This document shows, piece after piece, positions 48,733 through 60,928 of a stretch of DNA of 64,000 nt. This DNA is from Leucosporidium creatinivorum (Eukaryota > Basidiomycota > Microbotryomycetes > Leucosporidiales > Leucosporidiaceae), in contig BCKL01000008.1 of assembly GCA_001600635.1 (NCBI GenBank), forward strand, positions 591,770 through 655,769, in the 5' to 3' direction. The notes below the pieces were generated by a model. It was not told the origin of the DNA and ran no database searches. It saw only the letters and a list, made by a program, of their open reading frames with translations. Each line of letters starts with the position of its first letter. Within the stretch, counting starts at the first letter, position 1. The position numbers were made by a program, and so were the translations under genes.

Positions 48733-51697
48733 TCAGGTGTCTCCGTCGACGAGAAAGTCCGAGAACTCAAAGTCGAGCGACAGATCCGCGTAGAGATCGT
48801 TGTCACCGGATGTATTGAAGTTAAAGGAGGCCGTGTCGATGGGCACGTCGACGGGAATGCCTTGCGAGTCCGAGGTGGGGGGGTCGGACGGTAACGGCGT
48901 AGGAGTGATGGACTGAGGAGCGCCGGCGAAAGGTCGAGAGCCGCCGGGAGTGAGGTCGGCGGAGGAGAGGCCGAGGGAAGGAGGAGGAGGTGGAAGAGAG
49001 ATGTGAAGGCCGGGCGAATTTGGGCGAGGGGAAGGACCGTTGGGATTGGCAGGGGATCCGCCGTGGGGAGAGAGACCGTTGGCGGCGCCGTTGTTGCCAG
49101 GTGGTTGGAGGTAGCCTGCCGAGGAGCCTGGTCGCGAGAGTTGGCCGTTGGCGCCTCCTCCGTGTCCGTTCGTCGGCCCTCCTCCTCCTCCACCCATATC
49201 TCCGTTCACCATCTCGCCCATCCCTCCACCACCGGGACCGAACATCTGCTCGTTGGCCTGCCGCATCATCTGCTCGTTAGCGAGGTGCTGTTGGTGCTGC
49301 TGCTGCGACTGCTGGGCGTGCATCCGAGCGTTCTGCGAAGCGCTAATCTGCAGAGCATCGAGAGCCCCTCGGGTCGACTGATCTTGAAGCTGCGAGGGCG
49401 AGGGCGATGGGCGATACGGTGGTCCTCCCTGTTCGCGAAGGACGTCGTTAGCGACCTCACCGCAGCGGCGAGTAGAAGACTAACACTCACAGGATACTGC
49501 CCTCCAGGCATCCCCATCATCCCACCAGGACTCGACGGCCCCGAGCCATCGAAATTCGGCGTTTCCGGTCCTCCTCCCATGCCCATCATCTCCTCATCCT
49601 TGGTCGCTCCTCTCACTCGTTTCCGTGACCTCGGACTCGGATCCTCGAGACTTGCGCCACCTCGCTTGGCGGCCACCGAATTGTGGCCGGGAGCGGGCGA
49701 CATTTTGGCGCCGCCTCGACCTTTGGGGTTGGCGCCGCGCGATGGAGGAGGAAGAGGGGGTTGGAAGGACTGGGGAGAGCCTTGTGGTGGGCCTTGAGGG
49801 GGAGGGATGGACACGTGTTGGGCGAGAGGGGTGGCGTAAGGGGAGGCGTTGGAGTAGTTCGGCGAAGCGGGCGATCCTCTGCGACGCGAGAGCCGAGGTC
49901 AGCGAGCGCGTGTGGAAGGGAAGAGGAAGGTTAGAGCTAACACTTGACCGGGGTTGTACTGCATCTGTTGATGCGGTGGACCTCCCGGACCGGAAGGACC
50001 TCCCATGCGCTGCTGCTGCTGAGCAAAGTGCTCGCGCTCGCGCTGCTGAGCTTGCTGCTGAAGCATCTGCTGCTGCTGGCGCGCCTGCATCTCCTGCTGA
50101 GGGTTCATCCCCTGTGGCTAGAGGCGAAGGAGACGTCAGCTCTCGGCGTTCGAGGCGAGAGGAGCGGGAGCGAGAACCGACCGGATACTGCTGGCGTTGC
50201 TGTAGCTGCTGCTGTTGGTCGGGATGCATACGTTGTGAGACGACGCGTTGCGGTTGTCCTCGAAGATGCGGTGGACCCGGTGGACCCGAGGAGGGAAGTG
50301 TAGGGAGAGCGCCGATTCGTCGCATCTGCGCAGCGACGGCGTTCTGTAGACGAGTCGAGTCAGCCTCGGAGTCACAGAGAGAACATCACTAGCACTACTC
50401 ACCTGCTCATCTCCATTCAGCGACTCTGGATCCCTCCCTGCGAGCCCAACGGCCGCCATCGACTGAGCAAAAGCCGGCGCCATAGGACCGTGTCCATTGC
50501 TGCCTGGTAACATTTCCTGCTGCATCCCGCCCTGTTGCCTCATCTGCTGAGGAGGCGGAGGAGGTCCCCCCGGACCTCCTTGCGGTCGTCCGTTGGCGTA
50601 AGGGTGCTGAGCGTGCTGGAGGTGGGGGGAGGATTGCGCCGAGGAGGATGGGTAGGGGTGCATGAGAGGTTGAGGGACGGCGCCAGGCGGGTAGGGCGCT
50701 CCTCCTGGGGGTGGTGGAGGGCCGCCGGGGTGCTGGAGGTGCTGAGGGTGAGGAGGAGGGCCTTGAAGATGTTGCGAAGAGGGACCAGGTGGGGGAGGCG
50801 GCGCTTGGAGATGGTACTGAGGAGGAGGGGGGCCGTTGAGCGGTCGTTGGCCTGGTATCGGTGCTCGACCTTGCTGCATCTGCTGCTGTAGCTGTTGCTG
50901 CTCCAGAACGTGCAGCTGGCCTGGATGGGTGTGGGTTGGCCGGGGTCCGGCGTGGTTGGCGGGGGGCGGACGAGTGGTGTGGGAGAGGGAGCGAGGCATG
51001 GTGATGGGTGCTGGTGCGTTGGGTCCAGCAAAGTTGATGACGAGTGGTTCTCGTTTGGCGCGAACAGCCTGCGAAGAGCGGAGGGCGTGAGCGGTCGGAA
51101 CCGAGATCGTCGCAAGGAAGTAGGGCGGGCTCACCTCGACGTAGCTGTCGGCGTGAACATTGCGCTGCCCAGTCTTTTGTGACCGAGCGACAAAGACATC
51201 CCAGAAGACGGCCCACCACCTGCACGAGTAGACCGCGGTCAGCGTCGGTTCCACTTGGCCCAAGCACGCTAGCGCTGGCTGCATGCGAGTCCCAACTCAC
51301 TCGTAGAGCAGACCCTGGGGCGCTTCGATAGGCGGACCTTGCCACTCCGACTCAATGATGCCAGCGTCGGCGGCGAAGGCTGAAGCCGTCGCCGTCCAGC
51401 CTCGTTTCTGGGGGACGCAAGAAGGGAGGAGATCAGCGGGTGCATAACCTCAGCAAGCTCGTCAAGTGATGCGCACCACCATGTAGTCGTAGCAGTAGCT
51501 ATTGAACAAGATCAGCTTTGCGCTCGACTTCGGCGCTGAGGGAGAGCTACTCACGCGTGCAAGGTTCCGTCTCCTCCCCAGCTTGGCCCCGACGAGCCGG
51601 GCGTGGAGGGTCCCGGTTGCTGCAGAGGGCGTCAGCAGGTTAGCACGTACCATCTTAGCGCCTGCAGAGCCGTGTTGAAGCTCACCTGGTGAGCCAT
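48733..51697 (-). CDS. FLO8: FLO8-like LisH-domain transcriptional regulator
   Basis: Minus strand, about 10 exons. The early ones are 51697-51686, 51619-51555, 51498-51477, 51407-51301, 51219-51135 and 51068-50403, then 50343-50182, about 50117-49942, from about 49878, and the last down to 48733. The first four junctions assemble a LisH motif: LHAYCYDYMVKRGWTATASAFAADAGI, then GLLYEWWAVFWDVFVARSQKTG. This is the dimerisation module of Flo8/Som1/Adn1 and plant LEUNIG/SEUSS-type regulators; GLLYEWWAVFWDVF is diagnostic. The rest is Pro/Gln-rich (LEQQQLQQQMQQ, QARQQQQMLQQQAQQ) with a basic patch (PRSRKRVRGA) that may be nuclear localisation, and an acidic/aromatic end (DLYADLSLDFEFSDFLVDGD) resembling an activation domain. 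It probably acts in the nucleus downstream of cAMP-PKA in adhesion and filamentation (known for Flo8). Two coding exons are only 12 and 22 nt. Confidence 0.8.
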
Positions 51698-52720
51698 GGC
51701 TTGATCTCGCGAGTGCAATCAACCAGCTGCGGGCGGCCGACGCTAGGGAGACGCGAGGAGAGCTGTAGGCGAGTAGAGAGCTGGCGCAGGGGATGCCGAC
51801 GATGGTGTGTACTCTGATGTGCTATTAGAGAATGTAGATCTGCGAGAAAAGGCCTCTCTCGGCGGTCAGCTTGCTTCCCTTTCAGCTCTCAGCCAAGCGC
51901 TCGAGCAACAGCCTCCGGATACTAGGAGGCAGCCAGCTGGGCTAGCGAGGGTAGGCGTAAGCTGCAGAGCTACTCACGAGGCTGCCAGGAGACGAGAAGC
52001 GCCAACGACCCGACGAGACTGGCCTGCTCTGGAGAGCTGGCGCGGGAGGAGCTGGCGGGGAGGAGCGACTGGCAAGCTCGAGACGGTGTACTAGAGCCCA
52101 GAGGAGCAGCTAAGCGCTGGCGGCGAGCGAGCAGCTCCTGCACCCGAATAGAACGAGGCGCTGAACCGGCGACGAAGGGGACGAGGCGAGAGAGCAACTC
52201 AGCGAGCGCGCTCAGCGTAGGAGGCGAGGTTGATCGGGTTGTGAGCTGTTAACTACGGGCGAGCAGCGTGCACTGAGGTGAGTAGAGAATCACTGAGCTC
52301 TTGCTTTGCTGCATGAGAGCGTCGTCGCTGTTCTGTGAGGTGCTGGCGAGCCGAGGCCCCCCCTCTTCTCGGTTTGCCTGCTTTGCCAGCGCCGAGTCTC
52401 TCGGTGAGCTGCAGGAGAGTCTGCGAGGGTCAGAGCAGCTCTATAGTCCTGCTCTGCTTCAAGACCGAGACTCTTCGCCGCCGGGTAGAGGTGCTGGCGC
52501 TGCTCGGCGATGGGAGAGAGCCGAAGCAGAGCGTTGCTCGCTCGTGCGCCGCCGGCTGGCATTAAGCTGTAGAGGGAATGTAGCGCAATAGAGATTTGTG
52601 CCATCTGAGCTCTCGCTGTGTCTCAAGCCCTGACCAAAGCTACAAGATTCGGCCCAAAGAGCCTGCGAACTGCTGCTTCGCCCCTTCTCCTCTTGCTTCA
52701 TCTCGTTCGCTTCTTGAGCG
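51698..52720. other. Divergent promoter region, FLO8-like and RPP40
   Basis: About 1 kb between divergent genes. Frames here lack family motifs and splice signals. A long promoter is typical of FLO8-type regulators. GCGCCGAG-like motifs occur, for example near 52390. Confidence 0.45.
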
Positions 52721-54493
52721 ATGAACGCTCATCACAAGAAGGCCTCATATCGGCACTCCATACCTAGGACTGTCTCCCACTTCTCAGCCGACTCTTTCAC
52801 GCTTCCTCTCGACCCAGCAACGCATCAACAGCCTCGTTCGCCCGCTTTAGCGCCAGAAGGGAAGCAAGCGAAGCCCAGGGCGGCTCCTAGGTTCTTCAAA
52901 GCGGTGGATAGGGTCCCATTCGGCTGGCAGGTGGGTCTACATCTCTCCTCGCCGACCCGAACGAGCTCAGCTAACCTCTTCTGCGGTCGACAGCTCGATG
53001 CGACGATCCCCTGCCTCAAGGGACAGGCTAGCGCTCTGCCCGTAGAGCTCGAGCAGATGGTAGCGCAAGCTGGCGCTTTCTACTACCTCCCAGCGGTGAA
53101 TCTAGCCGACCTCTTACAGCCAGCTTTCCTCAACGCGTTTGTGAGGCAAGGTGAGCTCTGCTGGCCATCAAGTAGCTCTTGGCCACGCTGATGCCCTCCA
53201 CTCTATAGGTAGCTTGATTGCCCTGAGCTTGGAGGACGGAGAAGGCGAGGATGTGGTCTGCATCGACGGCAGAGGTGCGCTCGTCTCCCTCTCGGAGCTC
53301 GCGATGGACGCTCACCCGCTGCTCACTCCAGGTCGACTCGTGCTCAGCGTCTCTAAAGATACCTACGAGGTCCTCGGTCTCCCCGGACGCGCCTCAGCGT
53401 ACGGAGCTCATCGCCAGCGCTTCAGTTCGTCTTTCTCGGACTTGCTACCCCCTTCCCGGCTGACCTCTCGCGCTCCTGCAGTCATCGAGATCTCGCTCGT
53501 CGACCCTGCCTTCCGTGCTGGTAAGCCGGGATACGAGCGCGTGCGCTCACTCCTGCGCAATTGGCCGAGGGATACGAACTTGTGGGAGGAGCTGGCGGGG
53601 GTTGCGAAGCCGAAGGACAGCGCCGAGAGCGGCAAGACGTTCGAGATGGTCATGGCTTTCGTCGATAGCGATGGTGAGCTATCTTTATGAAGACCTGTTG
53701 CCCTCGCTGCGAGCTAACTACCTCCCTACAGGCAAGCCAACGCCGATGGACTTTCCCGCTCCCCTCTCCGCTCGGCTCTGCCAACCCACACTCCACCGTC
53801 AGACCCTCTCCTCCATCCGCGTACCCAAGCTCTCCTTCCTCTCCGACCTCTGCTCCCTCGATGCCTCATCATCCCATCACGCCAAACGCCAGCGTACTAG
53901 CTCCGGCGCCCACGGCACTCCGACGCCCGAATGGCAAGAGCAGATCGGGGAGCTCAAGGAGTGGATGGGACTTGTTACGGTGGGCGCGAAGGAGAAGCTG
54001 CGCTGGAAGGAGACCGGCGATGGTGAGGTGGATGAGCAGTGGGGAATTGCGAGAGAGGAGTGCGAGGAGGGGGAGGTCACGCACCTGAGCTGGACAGGCT
54101 TCTTCCACCCTAAGGCGTGGCCGCCGATACTCGACAAGCTGATGGAGAAGGGCTCGTGAGTTCCTTCTAGGTCGTTTCATCTCGCCTTTGCTGATCTCGC
54201 CTCCCTTTCGCAGCTCACATCCTCCTCCCTCCAAGCCCCCCTTCCTCTCCCTCTCCCTCAGTCCACCACCTCACTCTCCCCTCTCTCATCTCTCCGCCGC
54301 TTCTACACCATCAGTGGGGACAAGCAAGAAGCCCAACGGCCGCAAAGTTAAGCGAGGACGAGGGCGCGGCGAGGAGGAGGAAGCGAGGCTGGCCTCGGCG
54401 ACGGGCACGACCAGCGTCGATGTTGGCGGGTGGGAGCTGCTGTGGAGGCAAGTGGGACAGAAGGTGGAGTGGTGTGCGTGGGAGGGACAGTAG
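52721..54493 (+). CDS. RPP40: RNase P/MRP protein subunit RPP40-like, 492 aa
   Basis: Six exons: 52721-52930, 52994-53150, 53209-53424, 53482-53673, 53732-54155 and 54214-54493; coding length a multiple of three. Recognisable blocks are RTVSHFSADSFTLPL at the N-terminus, LVLSVSKDTYEVLGLPGRAS, VDPAFRAGKPGYERVRSLLRNWP, KTFEMVMAFVDSDGKPTPM, ELKEWMGLVTVGA and THLSWTGFFHPKAWPPILDKLM. The order KDTYExLGLxGxxS, then the WTGFFHP block, is that of the RNase P p40 family, a subunit that acts in tRNA 5' end processing and rRNA cleavage in the nucleus. The C-terminus has a basic stretch (KKPNGRKVKRGRGRG) that could bind RNA or carry a nuclear signal, ending VEWCAWEGQ. Assignment is from motif pattern, with moderate to good confidence. 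Confidence 0.75.
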
Positions 54494-54725
54494 CTGTGCG
54501 TTGTTCGATACAGGCTTCACACCGAGCCAGCGGCCCAAGTCGAGGAGAGCTGGCGTCGAGAGAAACGACCAGCTCTTCGCGGCTCGCTAGAGAGCAGCAG
54601 GGGGGGAGACAAAAGACGTAGCTTCCAAGATTGACATTTTTGCGAGGCAACTAAGACAACATCGACAGGAGAGAGAAAGACGAAACGAAAGACCCCTTGG
54701 CTAGTCTACCGACTCTACTCCTCGA

Positions 54726-56957
54726 CTACCCCCAGCTCTTCGCCCATTCTATGCCTCCCTTCCCACTACTCGTACTCTTGGTACTCCTCGCCCCAATGCT
54801 GGCCTTCGAAGCGCCCGAATTGGCCCTCGCCAGCCCGCTCGACGGCCTCGGCGTTGACCTCGCCGTCGACTGTCCTCCCGTCTCGTCGCCATCTAAGCTC
54901 GACTCGGAGCTCTCACTCCGTAGGATCCCAGTCGTCCCGTTCGCTTTCCCTCCCAGCAGCGAGCTAGCCGAAGACGATGTCGAGCGCTGAGTCGGCGGAG
55001 GTGGAGCCGAGGCGCCGCTCTTGTCGTCTCCCCATCGGACGGAGAGGTTCTTGGAGCTCGCCATCGACTGACCCGAGATGCTTGGTCGTCGAGGTTGGCG
55101 TGGTGGTCGTTCTGCTGCAGCGGGCGTCGGGGCGCGGAAGGAGAGCGAGGAGGTGGGTCGAGAGGGAGGCTGAGTGGGAGGTGCCGAGGAAGCGTTGTGG
55201 TGACCTCGGAAACCCCAGCCGTGACCGTGGTGCTCCTTGCCCTTGCCTTTACCGTTTCGTTCCGCCAGGGGGATGGTCGAGCTCGAGGCGGTCGACCGCT
55301 TCCCTCGACCGACAGAGAAGACGAGAGCATCGCCCGTGCCGAGGTGGACTTGACTGTTCTGATTTGAGGACGAGGGGTCGGTGGGGAGGGTTGTCCACGA
55401 GCCTTGGCGAGCAGGGCGGTTGAAGAGGGTCTCGATGAGGTCGGTCGCGTTGCGGTCGATGTCGCCCAAGGCGCCGCCGAGGAGGGTTGGTGACGGAGAG
55501 CTCGAGTAGGACGATCCCATGTTGGGCTGCGAGAAATCTTCGGTCAGCTGCTGAACGTAGCTGGGAGGCATCGGCAGAGACTCACCCGCCAACCCTTTGC
55601 TTTCCCTCCCGGCGTAGAGCCAGACGTTGACGTTGACAGGGACTGGGTGCTCAGAGAGCTGGAAGAGTTGGTGCGGGACATGGAAGTGCTGTTGCTATTG
55701 CGACCGGCGGGTATGGGTTGCTTGGTGCGAGATCCGACTGCGAGAGACGAGGTCAGCGATGGAGGCAGAGAGAAACATCAACGCGACCTACGAGATGTCG
55801 TGGAGCGGTTTGCAATCGAAGAGGACGAGCTTCCGAGTCCAGATGCGGCCGAAGAGTTGGAGGCGACTTGACCAGTCTTGAGAGGCGGTCTGCGAAGCGT
55901 GAGGTCAGCTCTGCCTTCGGCGGCGAAAGGGGGAAGTAGCAGCTCACGCGACAAAGTGAGCCTCGCCCGAGATGAACTCCATCTTGACCGTGACCTTGAG
56001 CGTGGCGTTGGTCTTGCACTCGCGAAGGAGATAGCGCCTCGGCGAACCCTCGCCCTTGCCGTTTCCGACAAACTGGCTCAGGTCGAGCAGAACCTGCCCC
56101 GTCTTGGTCTCCTCCTTCTTGCCATCGTCTCCGACGACCTCTTGCTTGATGGACAGCTTGACTGGCGACGGCTGCAACTGGTAGCGACCTCCAGAGAGGC
56201 TTCGGAGGGAAATGGAGACGGGGCAATGGATCTCGCGGCTGAAGGTGGCAGTGTGGTTCCGCAGAGGGATAAGGCTACTCGCTCCTTTGGGCTCGGCGCG
56301 GTTCTGCGACGGTGCAGCCGGCGGCATGTAGGTGAGGTCGCCTCCGCCTCGGCGTCGGCCATGGGCGGTCGGCGAGTCGTCTGGTGTCGAGTTGTGCGAG
56401 GTGGTGTGGCTGACGATGTTCTGATTGGGCGCGTAGATCTGCTCCGAGTTGCCGCTAAAGGGTGAGGTGAAGGCGAACGTCGAGGAGTGCGTCCCGCTCG
56501 GCGTGCGGTTTGGATTCGGCGTCCGCAGGTCGACGGGCGACATGGGCGGGCTGTTGGGCGGCGAGTAGGCGCGCCGTGCTGGGCTGGACGACTCGTCGGT
56601 CGAATCGCGGGCGTCGGTGGAGGGGGACGCTGACCGCGCTCGAGGAAGGGGCGCGCCCGGATGGAGAGCGCTCCTTGGGTGCAGGAAGCTCTTGCTGCTG
56701 CTAGCGCGATCGTCGCCGTCTCCTTCTACCAGATGTGAAGAGGTGGTAGCTCCCTTGAACTTCCACTTGACCCGGAACTTGGCGTTGACCAGGGGAACTG
56801 CTCCGAGTGGGAGAGCGCGGGCGTCAGTAAAAGACGACAAGCTTCGGAGAGGCTACAGAGCAAAGTAGAGCGCACCTTGAGCAAGCTCATGTACTGTGAC
56901 CGTCGCCACGAATGTCGAGCTCCGCCCCATCCCGAGCTTGTCGGCCAAACCCATCAT
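54726..56957 (-). CDS. NT-C2 (EEIG1/EHBP1 N-terminal) domain protein, 661 aa
   Basis: Minus-strand exons 56957-56876, 56800-55948, 55889-55792, 55737-55586 and 55526-54726; coding length a multiple of three. The protein starts MMGLADKLGMGRSSTFVATVTVHELAQAVPLVNAKFRVKWKFKG, the first strands of an NT-type C2 domain. After a Ser/Pro insertion the domain continues as RNHTATFSREIHCPVSISL, KLSIKQEVV, TGQVLLDLSQFVGNGKGEGSPRRYLLRECKTNATLKVTVKMEF. This fold binds membranes or other proteins in EEIG1/EHBP1 and fungal homologues, often linking vesicles or septin-rich sites to actin. The remainder (from about residue 310) is Ser/Pro/Thr-rich and disordered. An upstream ATG in the same frame (57119) exists, but the sequence between is basic low-complexity and 56957 gives the normal domain start. 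Function inferred from the domain only. Confidence 0.78.
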
Positions 56958-57572
56958 GAGATGGCAAGAGCGTCGTGCGCGACGAGAGCAAGTTGCTGGT
57001 TCCTTACGGCAGGCGGGAAGGTCGAGAGATGTAGGAGAGCGTGTCCGATAGTGTCGAGAATGAGCTGCTGCTGCACCAGCACTTCCGGACCCGCGAGCAA
57101 GATGAGAGGCGGAGGGCAAGACCGTTTTGGCTTCGCTCGCTCTGGATGAGGTCGCCCAAAGGGATCAGTAACGCCGAGCCTCGGTCTTCCTGCTCTTAGG
57201 TCTGCGTTGTAGTACAGAATCTAAGAGATTGGTACCGATCTTTGCTTTTGCTGTACGAGACCTCGCCAACTGCCCAAAGGCTCCCTTTGAACTTCACCGA
57301 GAAGCGCTCGGCTCCTAATCGAGGCCTGAGACATGCTGCAGCAGTGGGAGATTATCGCAAGCGAGTGATAGTAGTATCTGAGGATTCGGGAGAGAGACGA
57401 AGCTGTAGCCCATCGGGCAGACAATTAGATGGGCATAGGGTTCGATCTCGGCGACGGCTTCGCTGCGCTCGCTCTCCAATATCTGCGATAGCCGGGGGAT
57501 TGTTTTTAGGGAGGTTTCGCATGTTGCTCCCGGTGATGACTTTGCGCATATCGAGGATGCCATCGATGATTG

Positions 57573-57635
57573 GTGAGCTTTCTTGACCCATTCTTGGCTT
57601 CTCTTCGCGCTGACCTCCTCATTCGCTTCTCGCAG
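57573..57635 (+). other. Orphan intron in a gene-free region
   Basis: GTGAGC donor at 57573, GCTGACC branch site near 57609 and TCTCGCAG acceptor ending at 57635: exactly the intron form of the window, 63 nt. The flanking frames give no known protein. Confidence 0.45.
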
Positions 57636-58020
57636 GTGAGAGATGTGCAGCAGGCATGCGCGGTGGCTGGTACGAACATGAGCTGTAAATTCTGTGATGC
57701 TCTGATTGGTCCGAGGTACTAGCGAGAGAGGAAGGCGAGCGAGCTCGGCGGGAGCGATAACGCCGAGCTGTCTCCTCACTTCGGCCCCGTCTGAAGGCGT
57801 GGAGTACGAGAGCTCTCGCAGAGGCAAGGGTGACTAGCAAGTATCACGAGACTTTCCGCTTCTCAACAGCCTGTGCTCGAGCCGGTAATCTCCGCGAGTG
57901 TTCGAAGGGATCCCTACTTCGGTGAAGGGAGCAGTTTCGGTCGAGGCGAGGCGAGCACTTGAGGGCGTGAGCGGACTAGAGGAGATGGTTGATGAGCGAA
58001 GTATGCTGTATGTGACCTCT

Positions 58021-58165
58021 AGGGGCCGCTCAGCTGCATCTCTCGCTCCTCCAATTTGTTTCCTGACCTCGCCCTCAAGGGTTAGTACGGAGCATTGCTC
58101 GCCTTTCGCTCGCTTCCTCCTCCTTCTCGCTCGTCTCTCGCTTCGACTCTCGTACAGCTGTCTAG
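58021..58165 (+). repeat. F-box family promoter, copy A (in place)
   Basis: Shares TTTGTTTCCTGAC, CTCGCTCGTCTCTCGCTTCG and ACTCTCGTACAGCTG with the copies at 41487-41800 (inverted) and 46425-46715. It is more diverged than those two are from each other. It ends about 65 bases before the F-box ATG at 58232. Confidence 0.75.
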
Positions 58166-58231
58166 GACAAAGCTACAAGGCGACTACCACCACTCAACAA
58201 CATACAGCACCTCACTCGAAGCCCAATCAGG

Positions 58232-59451
58232 ATGGACAATCCGCTCGAAGCTGGCTCCCCTCCTCTTGCTCAGCCCGACGAAGCTCGCCGCCAGCAGCTC
58301 CCTTCGCTTCCCACCGAGATCCTGCAGCGCATCATCCAGCTTACTCTCCCTCGCCTCTCCTTCACCACCTTCCGAGAGCGCTACAGCCTACTTTCGAAGC
58401 TGTCTCGCATCAGCAAGCAATGGAAGGCGCTGGCGCAGCTCGAGCTCGGTCGACATGTTTGGTTGACTAGCGAGGTTCAAGGGAGCTCTTTCCTCAAGCA
58501 CAAGGGGTCTACGAGTGCTCTGTCGGGCGCGACCAAGTCGATCTGGCTGCAGGAGACGACCGACACTCCCGTCACTCAGGCGACCCTTCGAGCGCTGATG
58601 CGGGCCAGTGGATCGCTCAGCGGGTTTTATTGCACCTTCGACGCCCTTGACCGAGCTCACATGATCAGGGTGGACGAGCTCGCATGTGAATGCCAAGGTA
58701 GGCTTTCCAGCTTCGGCCGCCTAGCCACGAGCGCCGCGCTGACTGCACACTCATCTCGTGACAGGGATCGCCGAGCTCGTACTGGACTACTGCACCCTCT
58801 TCAACCTCTCCGCCGCGCCCACACTTTGCTCCGAACACCTTGTGCCGACTCGTTCTCTCCTCCCTTCGTACTCGGTCGTGGCCCATCAGCGCTGTTTTGT
58901 CGGCGCTGGATGCACCCCACCTACACAGTCTCGTTCTCCTCTTCCACATGTCGCTTCCTCAGAGGAACAGTACGGCAGCGCTCGAACAGGCGATCATTAG
59001 CTTCGCCCCGAGATTGAAGATGTTCGGCCTCGTCGCTCAACAGCCGGACGAGCTTTCGGAAGCTGTATGTTCCAGCTTTGGCGCACTCCAATGCCTGTTG
59101 ATCGACACGACGCGCCTCTCCGAGATCTCTCAACTCCCCTCTTCTCTTCACCGACTCATCATTCGACCGAGGCCGCCGGGCCCGACGACGGATAGGCAAG
59201 ACCGAGCTCCGTTTCGCTGCATGGACGAGCTACGTACCGAGCCGAGATGGCAGGTGTCCCTCAAGGAACTCTCCATCGCCGCCATCTCCCAGGATCTGAA
59301 CGTTTCGACGACGATGGAGACTGCCCAAGCCGAGCGCGAGGAGCTCTGCGAGTGGTGTGTCGGCCGAGGCGTCGTGCTCGAGCAGCAGCCCATTTCGAGG
59401 TCGTGGGACTACAGCCAGCTGCTTAGTGAGGTGCTGGAAGCTTGGTGGTGA
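58232..59451 (+). pseudogene. F-box/LRR gene with a probable frame break
   Basis: The ATG at 58232 starts MDNPLEAGSPPLAQPDEARRQQLPSLPTEILQRIIQLTLPRLSFTTF ... ISKQWKALAQLELGRHVWL, a clean F-box-like N-terminus. The frame continues to an intron (GTAGGC donor at 58698, GTGACAG acceptor near 58766) and on as GIAELVLDYCTLFNLSAAPTLCSEHL. At about 58836-58842 the frame that keeps homology to the paralogue shifts by one base to CRLVLSSLRTRSWPISAVLSALDAPHLHSLVLLF, which runs to SQLLSEVLEAWW (59451). I could not find an intron that repairs this, so the gene is either broken or the base is an error. The last intron (GTGAGC at about 59449) overlaps the stop, as in the paralogue at 40211. Leucine repeats suggest a former or active SCF substrate adaptor. 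Confidence 0.6.
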
Positions 59452-59854
59452 GCTCCCTGTGTTTCTGCCTCTCTATCGCCTCTCCTTCTTTCGGCGAGCC
59501 CGTCGGCTGACTCGCTCTCCACCTTCGCAGAGCACTTGTGGGAGCTACTTCGCTCGGGAAGCTTGTACTGAAGATCTAAGATGATGGCTGCTGAGAATCT
59601 GATTGTGTCGTTAGCCATTCAAGCGAGTGAGAAGAGATGGGCTGACAGCGCCATCGGAGACAGCGCCGAGCGAGAGCTGAGAAGATCGCAACGCTCTCAA
59701 TTCTCTGTAGGCGACTCGGCCAACGATAACGAAACCTGAAAATCATTTTGCTTCACCTCGTGGCCCCCTCGAGGGAACCAAGTCTACAAAAGCCGAGGCA
59801 TAACGAAACCCCTCCGTTTGCACTTTCACTTCACTCCTTCACTCCCCTCACCAT
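59452..59854. other. Intergenic region between convergent genes
   Basis: About 400 bases between the F-box gene and ATP1 3' ends, including a possible 3' UTR intron of the F-box gene (to about 59530) and the ATP1 3' UTR. No other feature seen. Confidence 0.5.
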
Positions 59855-60895
59855 TTAGGCGGAGACGAATCCAGTGACGTGGTCAACAACGATCTTCTTG
59901 AGCGAAGCGTCGAGCTCGGGGGTCATGCGGCCCTTCTTGACCTCAGCGAGCATGGCCTGCTGCGAGGACTCGATGTGCTCGAGGAAGTTCTTCTCCCACT
60001 TTCCGCTGCAGAGTGTCGGCGACGGCATCAGCGGGCGGTTCTCGAAGGAAGCTCTGGAGAAACGTACATGTCGGCGACGGGGACACGGTCGAGAAGACCG
60101 TTCACTCCGGCGTAGATGATGGGAACTGTTTGCGAACGGCGCCGAAAGTCAGCGCTGGCTCGGTCTCGCAACTACACAAGAACCTCACCCTGAACCTCGA
60201 TGGCAAGGGGCTGGTACTGGCCCTGCTTGAGGAGCTCAGTGAGACGCGATCCACGGTTGAGGAGGAAGCGGGTCGAGGCATCGAGATCGGATCCGAACTG
60301 GGCGAAGGCGGCGACATCACGGTACTGGGCAAGGTAGAGCTTGAGCGATCCAGCGACGGCCTTCATGACCTGTGAAACGCGAGAAAAGAGCGAGGTCAGC
60401 GATTTGCACGGTGGAGAAGGCGAGCGCCGAGAAGCAGAGCGAGAGACGAACCTTGGTCTGGGCGGCGGATCCGACACGGGAGACGGAAAGTCCGACGTTG
60501 ATAGCGGGACGAACACCCTTGAAGAAGAGCTCGGCCTCGAGGAAGATCTGTCCATCACTGTTAGGCGAGAGGAAGAGCGAGAGTCAGCTCTCGGCGCTTC
60601 ATCTCTCGGCGCGGTCTTGCAGCTCTAGCGTACGTGATGGAAATGACGTTGGTGGGACTGTAGGCGAGTAGAAAAGTCAGCTTCGTGCAGCAGAGCAGGG
60701 AACAGAGCGCCAACGCACATGTAAGCGGAGACATCACCACCCTGGGTCTCAATGACGGGGAGAGCGGTGAGGGATCCTCCTCCGTGCTTGTCGGAGAGCT
60801 TGGCGGCGCGCTCGAGGAGACGCGAGTGGAGGTAGAAGACATCTCCGGGGTAGGCCTCACGTCCGGGAGGGCGACGGAGGAGGAGCGACATCTGA

Positions 60896-60928
<33 letters not shown>

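Larger units (their letters stand above)
56958..58231. other. Intergenic region with an orphan intron and F-box promoter copy A
   Basis: About 1.27 kb. A well-formed intron (57573-57635) on the plus strand joins no recognisable coding exons, suggesting a spliced non-coding or leader RNA. The last part (58021-58165) has promoter blocks shared with the other F-box copies (CCAATTTGTTTCCTGAC and CTTCGACTCTCGTACAGCTG). The 170-codon minus-strand frame at 57315-57827 is not called. Confidence 0.5.

Noticed and set aside
49003-49797. 264-codon frame on the plus strand
   Set aside because: Antisense to the FLO8-like gene; the reverse of Pro/Gly/Gln-rich coding sequence easily stays open.
57315-57827. 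170-codon frame on the minus strand in the F-box upstream region
   Set aside because: No family motif, and it runs antisense through a well-formed plus-strand intron. Not enough to call a gene.
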